A stretch of 48,024 bases of DNA from a virus. Positions 17,184-24,466 of this stretch are shown here, piece by piece. A program made the position numbers and the translations under genes. Numbering within the stretch: the stretch's first letter is position 1; each line of letters begins with the position of its first letter. Location of the stretch: the IMG/VR virus record IMGVR_UViG_3300028610_003703, positions 1-48,024 of that record. One strand, written 5' to 3'. A model generated the notes under the pieces. That model did not search any database, had not been told where the DNA came from, and saw nothing but the letters and a program-made list of their open reading frames with translations.

Positions 17184-19412
17184 GTGGCTATTCGTACTAA
17201 TGCAAACACTGAAGGTCTAGAACGCACCTCAGGTGTACTAGACTTTAATAGCCCATACACCTGGATGATTTGGGCCCAACTTGTTGCTGATCAAGATGCG
17301 AATTCTACTATTGTTATCCTCAACAATGGAACAACTAGTGGTACTCCTCTCGATTTTATTGGAACCGATTCTAATGGTACCACTTTCATGTTGGCTGTTC
17401 TATCGGGAGGTTTTGATCCTCAAACGGGATCAGCCCTTACTATAGGCCAATGGTATAATTTCTGTATGCGGCGTAATGCAGCTGCAGACGCCGATGGTAT
17501 GATAGATGGTAGTGTCGATGTAACAAGTACACAAGATACAAGTACACGTGCTGCTGTTGCTAATATGACTGTGGCCAGGATCGCCAATAACGAATTTCCA
17601 GCAGATCTACGTTTTGGTGCCCAAAAAATCTGGGATGTTTCCCTCTCTGATGCTGAAGTCATCCAAGAAATGGAAACATTTCAGCCCATTCGCACTTCTA
17701 ATATTTGGCTTTGGTCTGCCAATACTAGTTCTAATAGACTCAAAGACTTTTCTGATAATGATAGAGATTGGACTGAATCAGGCACAACCACGGATGAAGA
17801 AGACCCACCAGTTGCTTGGCGTCAGAAACTCTTCCTTTTAGGTCCTCCAGGGGGAGCTGGAGCACAGGATATTACATTAAGTTTATTGGGATCTGATGAG
17901 GCCTTCTTTACTCATCAATTGAATCTCAATACAGATTTGCCTCTTCTGGGAAGTAGTGAAGTCTTTCCTACCCATCAGCTAAATCTCAACATCGCTTTAG
18001 GTTTGCTGGGGTCTGATGAGGCCTTCTTCACACACACAATCTCTCCAGGAGCTGCCACTGTTACACTTCCTCTTCTAGGAAGTAGTGAAGCCTTTCCGAC
18101 ACATACAATCACAACTGGTCCTGTAACTGTTACATTACCAGAATTAGGATCTAGTGAGGTATTCCCCACTCATCAGCTTAATCTTAACGTCGATTTACCC
18201 CTTCTAACATCGAGCGAAGCATTCTTCGATTTTTCACTCAATCATGTAATTGATTTGCCTCTTCTGGGAAGTAGTGAAGTCTTTCCTACTCACCAGTTAA
18301 ATCTTAACATCAATCTCTCCCTTCTGACTTCAAATGAAGCATTCTTTACTCATACTGTTACAGTAGGTGCAGCAACTGTTACACTTCCTCTTCTGGGAAG
18401 TAGTGAGGCATTCTTTACTCATACAATTACTACTGGACCTGTCACTGTTACTCTACCCCTTCTAGTTAGTGATGAAGCATTTTTCACTCATACAATTGAA
18501 TATGTTATTGATTTACCTTTACTAGGATCAGATGAAGCATTCTTTACTCATCAATTGAATCTTAATATCGATCTAAGTTTATTGGGATCAAGTGAAGTAT
18601 TTTTCACTCATACAGTTCTCTCTGGTTTAAACATTGAACTGCCTTTACTGGGATCGAGTGAAGCCTTCTTTACTCACACTATTACTACAGGGGTAGTAAC
18701 AGTTACACTTCCTCTGTTAGGTTCTAGTGAAGCATTCTTTGCCCCTTCAGTTGAACATGTTATCGCCCTTCCCTTGTTGGGAAGTAGTGAGGCGTTCTTT
18801 ACTCCATCAGTTGAATATGTTATTGCTCTCCCCTTATTGGGAAGTAGTGAGGCATTTTTCACTCATACAGTAACGCCCGGTACGGTAATAATAACTCTTC
18901 CTTTACTAGGATCAGATGAAGTATTCTTTACTCATGTCATCACAGTAGGGGCTCTCAATCTTACTCTACCTTTACTTGGTAGTGATGAGGAATTTTTTAC
19001 ACATACAGTTACACCAGGTGCAGTAACTGTAACACTAGACCTGCTTCCCTCTAGTGGAGTTTTACACGTACCCCAAGTTAATTTAAACATTAACTTGCCA
19101 TTACTAGCAAGTAGTGAAGCATTTTTTGCTCCTTCTATCGTAGCTATTAGTGTCATAGAGTTACCTCTATTGACAAGTAGTGAAGCATTCTTCAATCATA
19201 CAGTTGTCAGGATGCTTCAGGAAGTTACTCTTCCCCTACTGGGATCAAGTGAAGCATTCTTGCTATTTACAGTTACAGGGGGAGCAGCAGTTATTGCAAT
19301 TGCTACTCCTGAAAGAACTATCATCGTAAAAATTGAAAATCGAATTCTTAATATAGCGGCTGAAAATCGTATCATAATAGTACCACCTGAAGAAAGATTA
19401 GTTGAGGAGTAG
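17184..19412 (+). CDS. LamG-like domain plus 22 tandem beta repeats (head/tail fibre)
   Basis: The 742-residue product starts with a GTG. Residues 1-215 are a LamG/concanavalin-like domain (MIWAQLVADQDAN, IGQWYNFCMRR, LRFGAQKIWDVSLSDAE), a fold that usually binds sugars. From residue 230 to about 705 come 22 imperfect repeats of 19-24 residues with core LPLLGSSEAFFTHT. A tail of three repeats of the kind (E)xRxxxV ends the protein. Related repeats (xxLFxDxDxFYAPTV) and tails are common in siphophage fibre proteins. The next gene encodes a fibre-adaptor-like protein. The chain probably forms an elongated fibre shaft with the LamG domain at the tip, or a surface decoration. Confidence 0.75.
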   Translation: MAIRTNANTEGLERTSGVLDFNSPYTWMIWAQLVADQDANSTIVILNNGTTSGTPLDFIGTDSNGTTFMLAVLSGGFDPQTGSALTIGQWYNFCMRRNAAADADGMIDGSVDVTSTQDTSTRAAVANMTVARIANNEFPADLRFGAQKIWDVSLSDAEVIQEMETFQPIRTSNIWLWSANTSSNRLKDFSDNDRDWTESGTTTDEEDPPVAWRQKLFLLGPPGGAGAQDITLSLLGSDEAFFTHQLNLNTDLPLLGSSEVFPTHQLNLNIALGLLGSDEAFFTHTISPGAATVTLPLLGSSEAFPTHTITTGPVTVTLPELGSSEVFPTHQLNLNVDLPLLTSSEAFFDFSLNHVIDLPLLGSSEVFPTHQLNLNINLSLLTSNEAFFTHTVTVGAATVTLPLLGSSEAFFTHTITTGPVTVTLPLLVSDEAFFTHTIEYVIDLPLLGSDEAFFTHQLNLNIDLSLLGSSEVFFTHTVLSGLNIELPLLGSSEAFFTHTITTGVVTVTLPLLGSSEAFFAPSVEHVIALPLLGSSEAFFTPSVEYVIALPLLGSSEAFFTHTVTPGTVIITLPLLGSDEVFFTHVITVGALNLTLPLLGSDEEFFTHTVTPGAVTVTLDLLPSSGVLHVPQVNLNINLPLLASSEAFFAPSIVAISVIELPLLTSSEAFFNHTVVRMLQEVTLPLLGSSEAFLLFTVTGGAAVIAIATPERTIIVKIENRILNIAAENRIIIVPPEERLVEE
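17871..19296 (+). repeat. 22 tandem protein repeats, core LPLLGSSEAFFTHT
   Basis: Units come in two length classes. Short units (19-20 residues) end in QLNLN or xxxV; long units (22-24) end in a hairpin such as TVTVGAATV. The consensus L-L-G-S-(S/D)-E-(A/V)-F-F-T-H is strictly held in most copies; units 19 and 22 are degenerate. Codons differ between copies, so the repeats are older than a recent slippage expansion and appear to be kept by selection at protein level. Confidence 0.9.
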
Positions 19413-19417
19413 ACTTA

Positions 19418-19708
19418 ATGCCAGTACCCGGAGATATTTTACCTAAAGATCCAGACTCAGATCTGGATTATGTAATGAGTTGGGCTGACTGGCTGCAAAC
19501 TGGTGAAGGTATTGCGATTAGTACATGGCCAAGTCCTCCCGCAGGTGTAACTACACATGATCTGGCTAATGACACTACTACTGGAACTATTTGGGTTTCA
19601 GGCGGAACAGTCGGAGAACTCTATGCTTTCACAAATCGAGTAGTTACAGATTCTTCACCCCCCAGAACAGCAGAGAGAAGTTTTTCTCTATCAATAGTTG
19701 AAAGGTAA
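19418..19708 (+). CDS. Fibre-tail adaptor-like protein, 96 aa
   Basis: The pattern KDPDSDLDYVMSWADWL, then IAISTWPSPPAGV, then TTGTIWVSGGTVGELY and a final RTAERSFSLSI is a well-known signature of small siphophage proteins annotated as fibre-tail adaptors. It follows the repeat-fibre gene after 5 nt with a GAGGAG ribosome site, exactly where such adaptors lie. It likely links the fibre to the virion; the function is inferred from the family. Confidence 0.75.
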   Translation: MPVPGDILPKDPDSDLDYVMSWADWLQTGEGIAISTWPSPPAGVTTHDLANDTTTGTIWVSGGTVGELYAFTNRVVTDSSPPRTAERSFSLSIVER

Positions 19709-19712
19709 TATC

Positions 19713-20147
19713 ATGAAGTATCGTTATTTTATTCTCATCATTGTTCTTATCTGGTCATTGATTTCAATGAGTAATACTTCTGCTGAAACAATTCAGGAGT
19801 GTCTTTTTGAATCTTCTTCACAAATCAATAGGTTGGGAGGCCTTCTTCTTGGAGGAAATTTTATCACAGATACACAAATTTGGTTCAATACAGACTATGT
19901 ATTAATCTCAGATACAACTAGGATTGATCAAATTCTTTCTCGTGATGATTTAAGAATTTCTTGGGCTTATGTCATGACTGATATTGATGTTAGGCCTATT
20001 GTATTTTATGGCTTCCAAAAGAATAATAAGATAATGACTTTCATCGAGATTTTAGGTGATCCAAAGACACCGAATGTTTGGAATCCGCTCACTAGAACTT
20101 GGTCAACTTCATGTTTTTTGGATATTTCTGAGAATGTACCTACTTAA
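19713..20147 (+). CDS. Secreted or periplasmic phage protein, 144 aa
   Basis: The first 24 residues form a clear signal peptide: basic start (MKYR), a hydrophobic core (FILIIVLIWSLI), and a small-residue cleavage site before ETIQEC. The mature part of about 120 residues has two cysteines (early CLF and late TSCFLD) that could form a disulfide outside the cytoplasm. I chose the start at 19713, preceded by AAAGGTAA, over 19698. No family is recognised. A secreted protein within virion genes is unusual and could alter the host envelope, for example in superinfection exclusion, or join the virion. Either role is inference. Confidence 0.65.
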   Translation: MKYRYFILIIVLIWSLISMSNTSAETIQECLFESSSQINRLGGLLLGGNFITDTQIWFNTDYVLISDTTRIDQILSRDDLRISWAYVMTDIDVRPIVFYGFQKNNKIMTFIEILGDPKTPNVWNPLTRTWSTSCFLDISENVPT

Positions 20148-20151
20148 CTTG

Positions 20152-20179
20152 TTTACAAAACAAGAAAATATCTTATAAT
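20152..20179 (+). promoter_or_regulatory. Internal sigma70-like promoter
   Basis: TTTACA (20152-20157) and a perfect TATAAT (20174-20179) are separated by 16 bp in an otherwise gene-free 84-bp gap. It would drive the small gene at 20232 and the glycosyltransferase at 20504 independently of the late operon. No terminator separates them from the genes upstream. Confidence 0.6.
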
Positions 20180-20231
20180 AAGACTGACTCCCTGTAGCAA
20201 ATTAAGCTAGTTAAAAAAGGAAGATGTAATC

Positions 20232-20489
20232 ATGCCAGTAGGTTTAGTAAAATCTATATTTAGACCTCGTAAAAAGGGACAGATAGTTTTTTACGTACTT
20301 CCAGGAGTAAAAACTGTACGACCTGCTATTATCGTAGAAGTAATACATTCAGAATCAGAAGATTTAGTGAATCTCCAAGTTTTTCTAGATGGAGCCAGTG
20401 ATAAATTAGGCATCAACAAAAGTATACTATACGTAGAAAATGTTTCTTTTTCTCATCATTCAGAAGAAAATACCTGGCATAAACTCTAA
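20232..20489 (+). CDS. Hypothetical small basic protein, 85 aa
   Basis: A short beta-rich protein with a basic N-terminus (KSIFRPRKKGQ) and a central strand VRPAIIVEVIHSE. The pattern resembles small SH3-like barrel proteins of phages that are often annotated as hypothetical, but I cannot assign a family. Its ribosome site AAGGAAG follows the internal promoter at 20152-20179, and the glycosyltransferase starts 14 nt after it. Confidence 0.6.
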   Translation: MPVGLVKSIFRPRKKGQIVFYVLPGVKTVRPAIIVEVIHSESEDLVNLQVFLDGASDKLGINKSILYVENVSFSHHSEENTWHKL

Positions 20490-20503
20490 AAGTCTAGGAG
20501 GAC

Positions 20504-21526
20504 ATGGTGAATACGCCAGTGATTAAACCAGTAGTAACTATTTGTACTCCGGATTGGTCTCCAGAAGAATCTTATGGAAGGATCGCAATTCAACTCTCTG
20601 ATCATTTTTCGAAACAGGGTTATCATGTTAATGAAATGGGAGAGTATCATAGAAAGAAAATTTACATTCCTTCTATGGGAGCTATCTTTCTAGCCTATCC
20701 CACCCATTATCGTGATTATGGCCCTCTTCCTTTCATAGGAAAAAAAATAGCTTTAACCATGTTCGAATCAACTCGTTTACCAGAGGGTTGGGTAGATGCA
20801 CTCAATGAGATGGATTGGGTTATCGCCCCTTCAACATTTGTAAATAAAGTCTTCTTAGATGAAGGAGTTAATCCCGAAAAACTTCTCACTCAGAGACTTG
20901 GAATTTCTAAAGCTTTTACAATATATAAAAAACGAAAAGTAACTCACATACATCGTTATTTAGCCTTTATAGATAGAGGTAGAAGAAAAGGTTGGGATAC
21001 AGCATTTCAAGCATTTCAAATGTTATATAAAAAATATCCGAATTGTCATCTAACTTTAAAAGGTAAGAAGGGGGCTTTGCCCTATGCAATCAAATCAGAA
21101 GTTCCAAATACTACTATAGTTGAAACAGATTTTAGTGACAACGAACTGGCTGAGTTCTACGCTCAACATGAAGTCTTGCTGAATCCCAATACGGGTGAAG
21201 GTTTTGGTTTCCTGCCTAGAGAATTTGCAGGAACCGGCGGAATCCCTGTCACTACGGATTTCGGGGGAACGGCTGATGGAATCAAATCTTGGGGAATTCC
21301 CATTGATTACCAATTAGTATCAGCCTGGCCTTTTCATGATGCTCATCCAGGTTTGGGTGAATGGGCTCAGCCAGATATATTTGATCTTAGTAAAAAATTA
21401 GAACATGTACATTTGAATATCCAAGAATATTTGAAAAAAGCTGAGAGTTGGTCTCAACATGTAAAAGATTATTATTCTTGGGAACCACTTTGTCAAATGA
21501 TTCAGGAGCTTTGGGAAACAGCATGA
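20504..21526 (+). CDS. Second glycosyltransferase, GT4-like
   Basis: A 340-residue GT-B enzyme. The N-terminal half carries TICTPDWSPEESYGRIA and TMFESTRLPEGWV, a pattern seen in glycosyltransferases with a short acceptor domain. The donor domain has the canonical E-x7-E motif, E232 and E240, in NTGEGFGFLPRE. It shares little sequence with the glycosyltransferase at 5513. The AGGAGG ribosome site is 2 nt from the ATG at 20504 but 5 nt from a GTG at 20507, so GTG may be the true start. The stop overlaps the head-tail connector gene by ATGA, tying it to the virion operon. Confidence 0.85.
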   Translation: MVNTPVIKPVVTICTPDWSPEESYGRIAIQLSDHFSKQGYHVNEMGEYHRKKIYIPSMGAIFLAYPTHYRDYGPLPFIGKKIALTMFESTRLPEGWVDALNEMDWVIAPSTFVNKVFLDEGVNPEKLLTQRLGISKAFTIYKKRKVTHIHRYLAFIDRGRRKGWDTAFQAFQMLYKKYPNCHLTLKGKKGALPYAIKSEVPNTTIVETDFSDNELAEFYAQHEVLLNPNTGEGFGFLPREFAGTGGIPVTTDFGGTADGIKSWGIPIDYQLVSAWPFHDAHPGLGEWAQPDIFDLSKKLEHVHLNIQEYLKKAESWSQHVKDYYSWEPLCQMIQELWETA

Positions 21527-21924
21527 CTACACCTATCAGAAGATCATATTTTAGAAGAAATGTTGGGGACCCAGGTTCTGGAGATGATAGTGCAGTTGAT
21601 GTTTTTACAAATACAGAAGTTGATGCCTTGTATGGGGAATCTGATATAGATTATGTAAATAATAGTGAAAATGTGAAAAAAATAGCAACTGTAGTTCTGG
21701 GTTATGAAGCTTTAATGGCAGATGCTATTAAACAAGTTACATTCCTTCAAAATGATAGTAGAATTGATGCCAGTGATCTTCCCAAGATGATGCTTCGTTG
21801 GATGAAATTCTGGCAAGCAAAATTAAATACAGAACTTGAGGGAGATCCTTCTACTAGTGGCAGTGTTAGAACAGGGGTTACTAGAAGAATCCCTTCAAGA
21901 CAAAAGGAATTCCCAGATGCCTAG
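21523..21924 (+). CDS. Head-tail connector (adaptor-like) protein
   Basis: The 133-residue, mostly helical protein fits the gp6/gp15-type adaptor that binds under the portal ring. The start at 21523 overlaps the glycosyltransferase stop as ATGA. The order after it (head closure, tail completion, tail terminator, tube) is the standard siphophage connector order, which is the main support. The basic C-terminus (TRRIPSRQKEFP) may contact the portal. Confidence 0.7.
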   Translation: MTTPIRRSYFRRNVGDPGSGDDSAVDVFTNTEVDALYGESDIDYVNNSENVKKIATVVLGYEALMADAIKQVTFLQNDSRIDASDLPKMMLRWMKFWQAKLNTELEGDPSTSGSVRTGVTRRIPSRQKEFPDA

Positions 21925-22300
21925 ATTTGATCGATGGACTGAACTTGATAATCTCAGTAGATATTCTGGTAAACGTGAAGAACACATGGCTTCTATGAAT
22001 TGGAGAAAAATTCAAGAAAAACCCACTTCTATTATTATTTTTAGGAATGGAGTAGCTCTTGCTGCTCAGGATGTAAGAATTGAAGACAGTAACTTCGGTA
22101 ATTTTTCCGAAAATCCTCCTCCTGGTTCTGTGGGTGATCAAGACATGATTGTTCTGGGTCTAAAAGGTCATAGAACAAGGGCCGATTTAAATATTCAAAA
22201 AGGTGATCGATTCATCGTGAATTCTAAAGAATTTGAGGTCAGAGTAACTATTGATACTAACACGGGTTGGATGCAAGCCCATTGTGATGTATTAAGCTGA
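21917..22300 (+). CDS. Head closure (stopper-like) protein
   Basis: This 127-residue protein starts at 21917, overlapping the connector stop by 8 bp. It has a beta-rich region with VLGLKGH, then KGDRFIVNSKEFEV, resembling the small beta barrel of head closure or stopper proteins, which seal the portal after packaging. The identification depends on its position between adaptor and tail-completion genes. Confidence 0.65.
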   Translation: MPRFDRWTELDNLSRYSGKREEHMASMNWRKIQEKPTSIIIFRNGVALAAQDVRIEDSNFGNFSENPPPGSVGDQDMIVLGLKGHRTRADLNIQKGDRFIVNSKEFEVRVTIDTNTGWMQAHCDVLS

Positions 22301-22659
22301 TGCCTTTTACTTGGATATCCAATCCCCAAATTGTTCTTAAAAATTCTTTCAAGGTAATTACGAGAGAATGGAGAAGAAGGATCTTTGTCATTACTGAAGA
22401 GATGGCGATAGAAGTAGAAGAATGGATGAGAACCAATGCTGTTTGGGAAGATAGAACGGGAGCCGCCAGAGCTACTCTCTTTGCTGAAGTAGAAGGTTTA
22501 CTTCTGAGTTCAGCAATAGCTATTGGTCATGGTGTTCCCTATGGCTTCTGGTTGGAATTTGCTAATCAAGGAAGATTCGCAATTATCGGACCGGCCCTGG
22601 ATCATTTTGCACCTCGTTTTTATTCAAGAATTCAAGCTGAGATATCAAGGCCAGCATAA
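22300..22659 (+). CDS. HK97-gp10-like tail completion protein
   Basis: 119 residues with the pattern of gp10-like neck proteins: a helix (ITEEMAIEVEEWMRTNA), then a W-x-D-R-TGAARATL turn, which matches the usual AP-x-DTGxLRxS site, then beta strands including VPYGFWLEFANQGRFAIIGPAL and a final helix (shown here only as landmarks). The start overlaps the previous stop in ATGC/TGATG fashion, and the stop overlaps the next start as TAATG. It is needed to join the tail to the filled head. Confidence 0.75.
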   Translation: MPFTWISNPQIVLKNSFKVITREWRRRIFVITEEMAIEVEEWMRTNAVWEDRTGAARATLFAEVEGLLLSSAIAIGHGVPYGFWLEFANQGRFAIIGPALDHFAPRFYSRIQAEISRPA

Positions 22660-23126
22660 TGCCTGATTTTGGAGATTGGAGTCAAGAAGTTTTTACGATC
22701 TTGAATGATGACGCTACACTGGCAATTACACTTACTGGAGGTGTTTATCTTTTCAGGGATCTACCCGAAGCATTCTCTCGACTTGATTTGCCTGCAGCGT
22801 ATGATCCATCAACAAACTTTTTAAGACCTATAGCTATTGTAAAAGGTGCTGATGCTGTCCCTTTATTTGCTGCTCGTTCACAGGATAGTAGCAATCGTCA
22901 TACGGTTGTTAACCAAACAATGCAGATTTGGATTTATGATGCCGTCCATACGGGTTGGGATAACATTTCAATAGCAGCGAGCAGGATTTATGTACTTCTT
23001 GAACAAGTAAAACTTACTCAAAGCTGGAATACAGAATTTAGTGGTCAAATTAATTCCAGGAGGGAACCTGATCTACGTGATGCTTCATTCATTCTGCAAG
23101 AATACCTAGTCACAGGAAGGTTGTAA
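22659..23126 (+). CDS. Tail terminator-like protein
   Basis: The 155-residue protein has an alpha-beta pattern with VYLFRDLPEAF, IAIVKGADAVPLF, and a helix YVLLEQVKLTQS. This matches minor tail U/terminator proteins, which cap the tube and fix tail length. It lies directly before the tube protein, as expected. Sequence similarity to a specific family cannot be confirmed by eye. Confidence 0.7.
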   Translation: MPDFGDWSQEVFTILNDDATLAITLTGGVYLFRDLPEAFSRLDLPAAYDPSTNFLRPIAIVKGADAVPLFAARSQDSSNRHTVVNQTMQIWIYDAVHTGWDNISIAASRIYVLLEQVKLTQSWNTEFSGQINSRREPDLRDASFILQEYLVTGRL

Positions 23127-23132
23127 AAACCT

Positions 23133-23702
23133 ATGTCAATTTTTGATTTTGGTGCTCTTAGCTATGGTCTAAGAGATTGTAAAGTGGCAATAAACAATCT
23201 AGATGGTACATTTGGAACTGCTGTTGATGTTCCTTCTGTCGCCCTCTATGTTGCCAATCTTCAAACAGTAAATGCACAACTTGAGGGAGACGACTCAATT
23301 ACTGCAACTGCTGCTCGTATCATTTCTGCACAAGTAACATTCAGATTTGGTAGTGCAGATCTAGATCTCCTTGCTATCTTAACTGGACAATCGGTTGATA
23401 ACTCTGGTACTACTCCAAATCGTCGTCGTCAACTCGATATTTCTGCTTTGAGACTTCCCTACTTTGGAATTTCAGGAAAAGCAGATGCAGAAGAGGGAGC
23501 AGGTGATAATCATATCTTTGTTCCCAAAGTTAAAATCACAGAAGGATTCGAGATCAGGCTTGAATACAATACCTTCGCCGCTCCTGAAATCACCGCTGTT
23601 GCTGTAGGAGACATCAATTTCCTGGATAGTGGTTCCCTTGCTTCTATCATCCAGGTTGTCCAATACGAAGCACTTACAGCAGTAGCACTACCACCCACTT
23701 GA
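23133..23702 (+). CDS. Major tail tube protein
   Basis: A 189-residue beta-rich protein with alternating strands, for example ALYVANLQTVNAQLEGDD, then AARIISAQVTFRFGS and KVKITEGFEIRLEYN. It stacks in rings as the tail tube. It lies between the tail terminator and the chaperone pair, and no sheath gene is present, so the tail is non-contractile. A strong ribosome site (AAAGGAGG) precedes the next gene rather than this one, where GGAAGG is used. Confidence 0.8.
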   Translation: MSIFDFGALSYGLRDCKVAINNLDGTFGTAVDVPSVALYVANLQTVNAQLEGDDSITATAARIISAQVTFRFGSADLDLLAILTGQSVDNSGTTPNRRRQLDISALRLPYFGISGKADAEEGAGDNHIFVPKVKITEGFEIRLEYNTFAAPEITAVAVGDINFLDSGSLASIIQVVQYEALTAVALPPT

Positions 23703-23739
23703 TAGTAGTAATCTAATCGTTCCATTAAAGGAGGATGCG

Positions 23740-24207
23740 ATGGTTACACCAGCACAAACATGGAAAAAAGAATACCAAGAAGGTGTCGAAGTCACTCTTG
23801 ATTCTGGTAAAGTTGTCAGGGTCAGACCCGTTGGTTTCGACACCTTCATCACTTATGGGGGGATTCCTGATCAATTAACTCCCCATGTAGAAGCCCTGTT
23901 AAAAGCTCAAAGTACAGGAAAAGCTGCAGAAGAGCTTCTGGGTAATTTGGAAGATTTCCAAGCACAGAATACAATCATCAATCTTTTTTGTATCACCTGT
24001 ATCATAGAACCCAAATTCTCTCTGGCAGAACCAGGTACAGAAGCAGAAGATGAAGTTTCTATTCATCTACTTTCAGATAGTGAGAAAGTTCAGATCTATA
24101 CTTTGCTGGGGAGATCAACAGCACAGATCAAGGAATTTTTTCGTAAACAAGAAAAAAGTGTGGAATCTGTACCTGTCAGCAAAGTTGGCAGGCGTAAGAC
24201 CAAGTGA
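23740..24207 (+). CDS. Tail assembly chaperone, short form (gpG-like)
   Basis: The 155-residue protein lies between tube and tape measure genes, as tail assembly chaperones do. The N-terminal region resembles a beta tail-tube-like start (TLDSGKVVRVRPVGFDTF), and the rest is helical. It ends with a basic tail (VGRRKTK). A second reading frame begins before its end and continues for 260 bases beyond it, so this is the short form of a probable frameshift pair. Confidence 0.8.
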   Translation: MVTPAQTWKKEYQEGVEVTLDSGKVVRVRPVGFDTFITYGGIPDQLTPHVEALLKAQSTGKAAEELLGNLEDFQAQNTIINLFCITCIIEPKFSLAEPGTEAEDEVSIHLLSDSEKVQIYTLLGRSTAQIKEFFRKQEKSVESVPVSKVGRRKTK

Positions 24208-24466
24208 ATTTGTTGGACTTAGAGAATGGGTTCAGCATACATTTGGCTGGGATGATTACTGGGCTTGTCTTCAATTTGATATGGCTGTTACTCATTTTGG
24301 AACCCTCATCGAAAACAAACTCAATGAGGTCGATGGCAAGGGAAAAGCTATCTACAAGATTGAACAGATTCTCTGGGATCCAGAAGAAGACAAACATTCC
24401 AATACCAGTCATCTAATCAACCGGAAAATACAAGGACTAGTAGGGTCATATGTTCGCAGGAGCTAG
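24152..24466 (+). CDS. Tail assembly chaperone frameshift extension (gpGT-like)
   Basis: This frame has no ribosome site but carries a well-formed domain: LREWVQHTFGWDDYWACL, then a D-x-AVTHFGTLIENKL helix, as in gpT-like extensions. It lies in the +1 frame of the short chaperone and stays open back to 24050. The gene is most likely expressed by a +1 or -2 shift within overlapping coding sequence. Candidates are A6 at 24152-24157 and T6 at 24136-24141, where the tRNA can re-pair in the new frame. I started the feature at the A6 run because real coding seems to begin there. It overlaps the tape measure by 17 bp. Confidence 0.65.
   Translation, partial: KKVWNLYLSAKLAGVRPSEFVGLREWVQHTFGWDDYWACLQFDMAVTHFGTLIENKLNEVDGKGKAIYKIEQILWDPEEDKHSNTSHLINRKIQGLVGSYVRRS

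Noticed and set aside
17871-19296. CRISPR array
   Set aside because: The tandem units are in-frame protein repeats with diverging codons and no constant repeat-spacer pattern.
24204-24416. Third-frame ORF inside the chaperone extension
   Set aside because: The +1 frame of the chaperone pair shows a protein pattern over the same bases; this frame does not.
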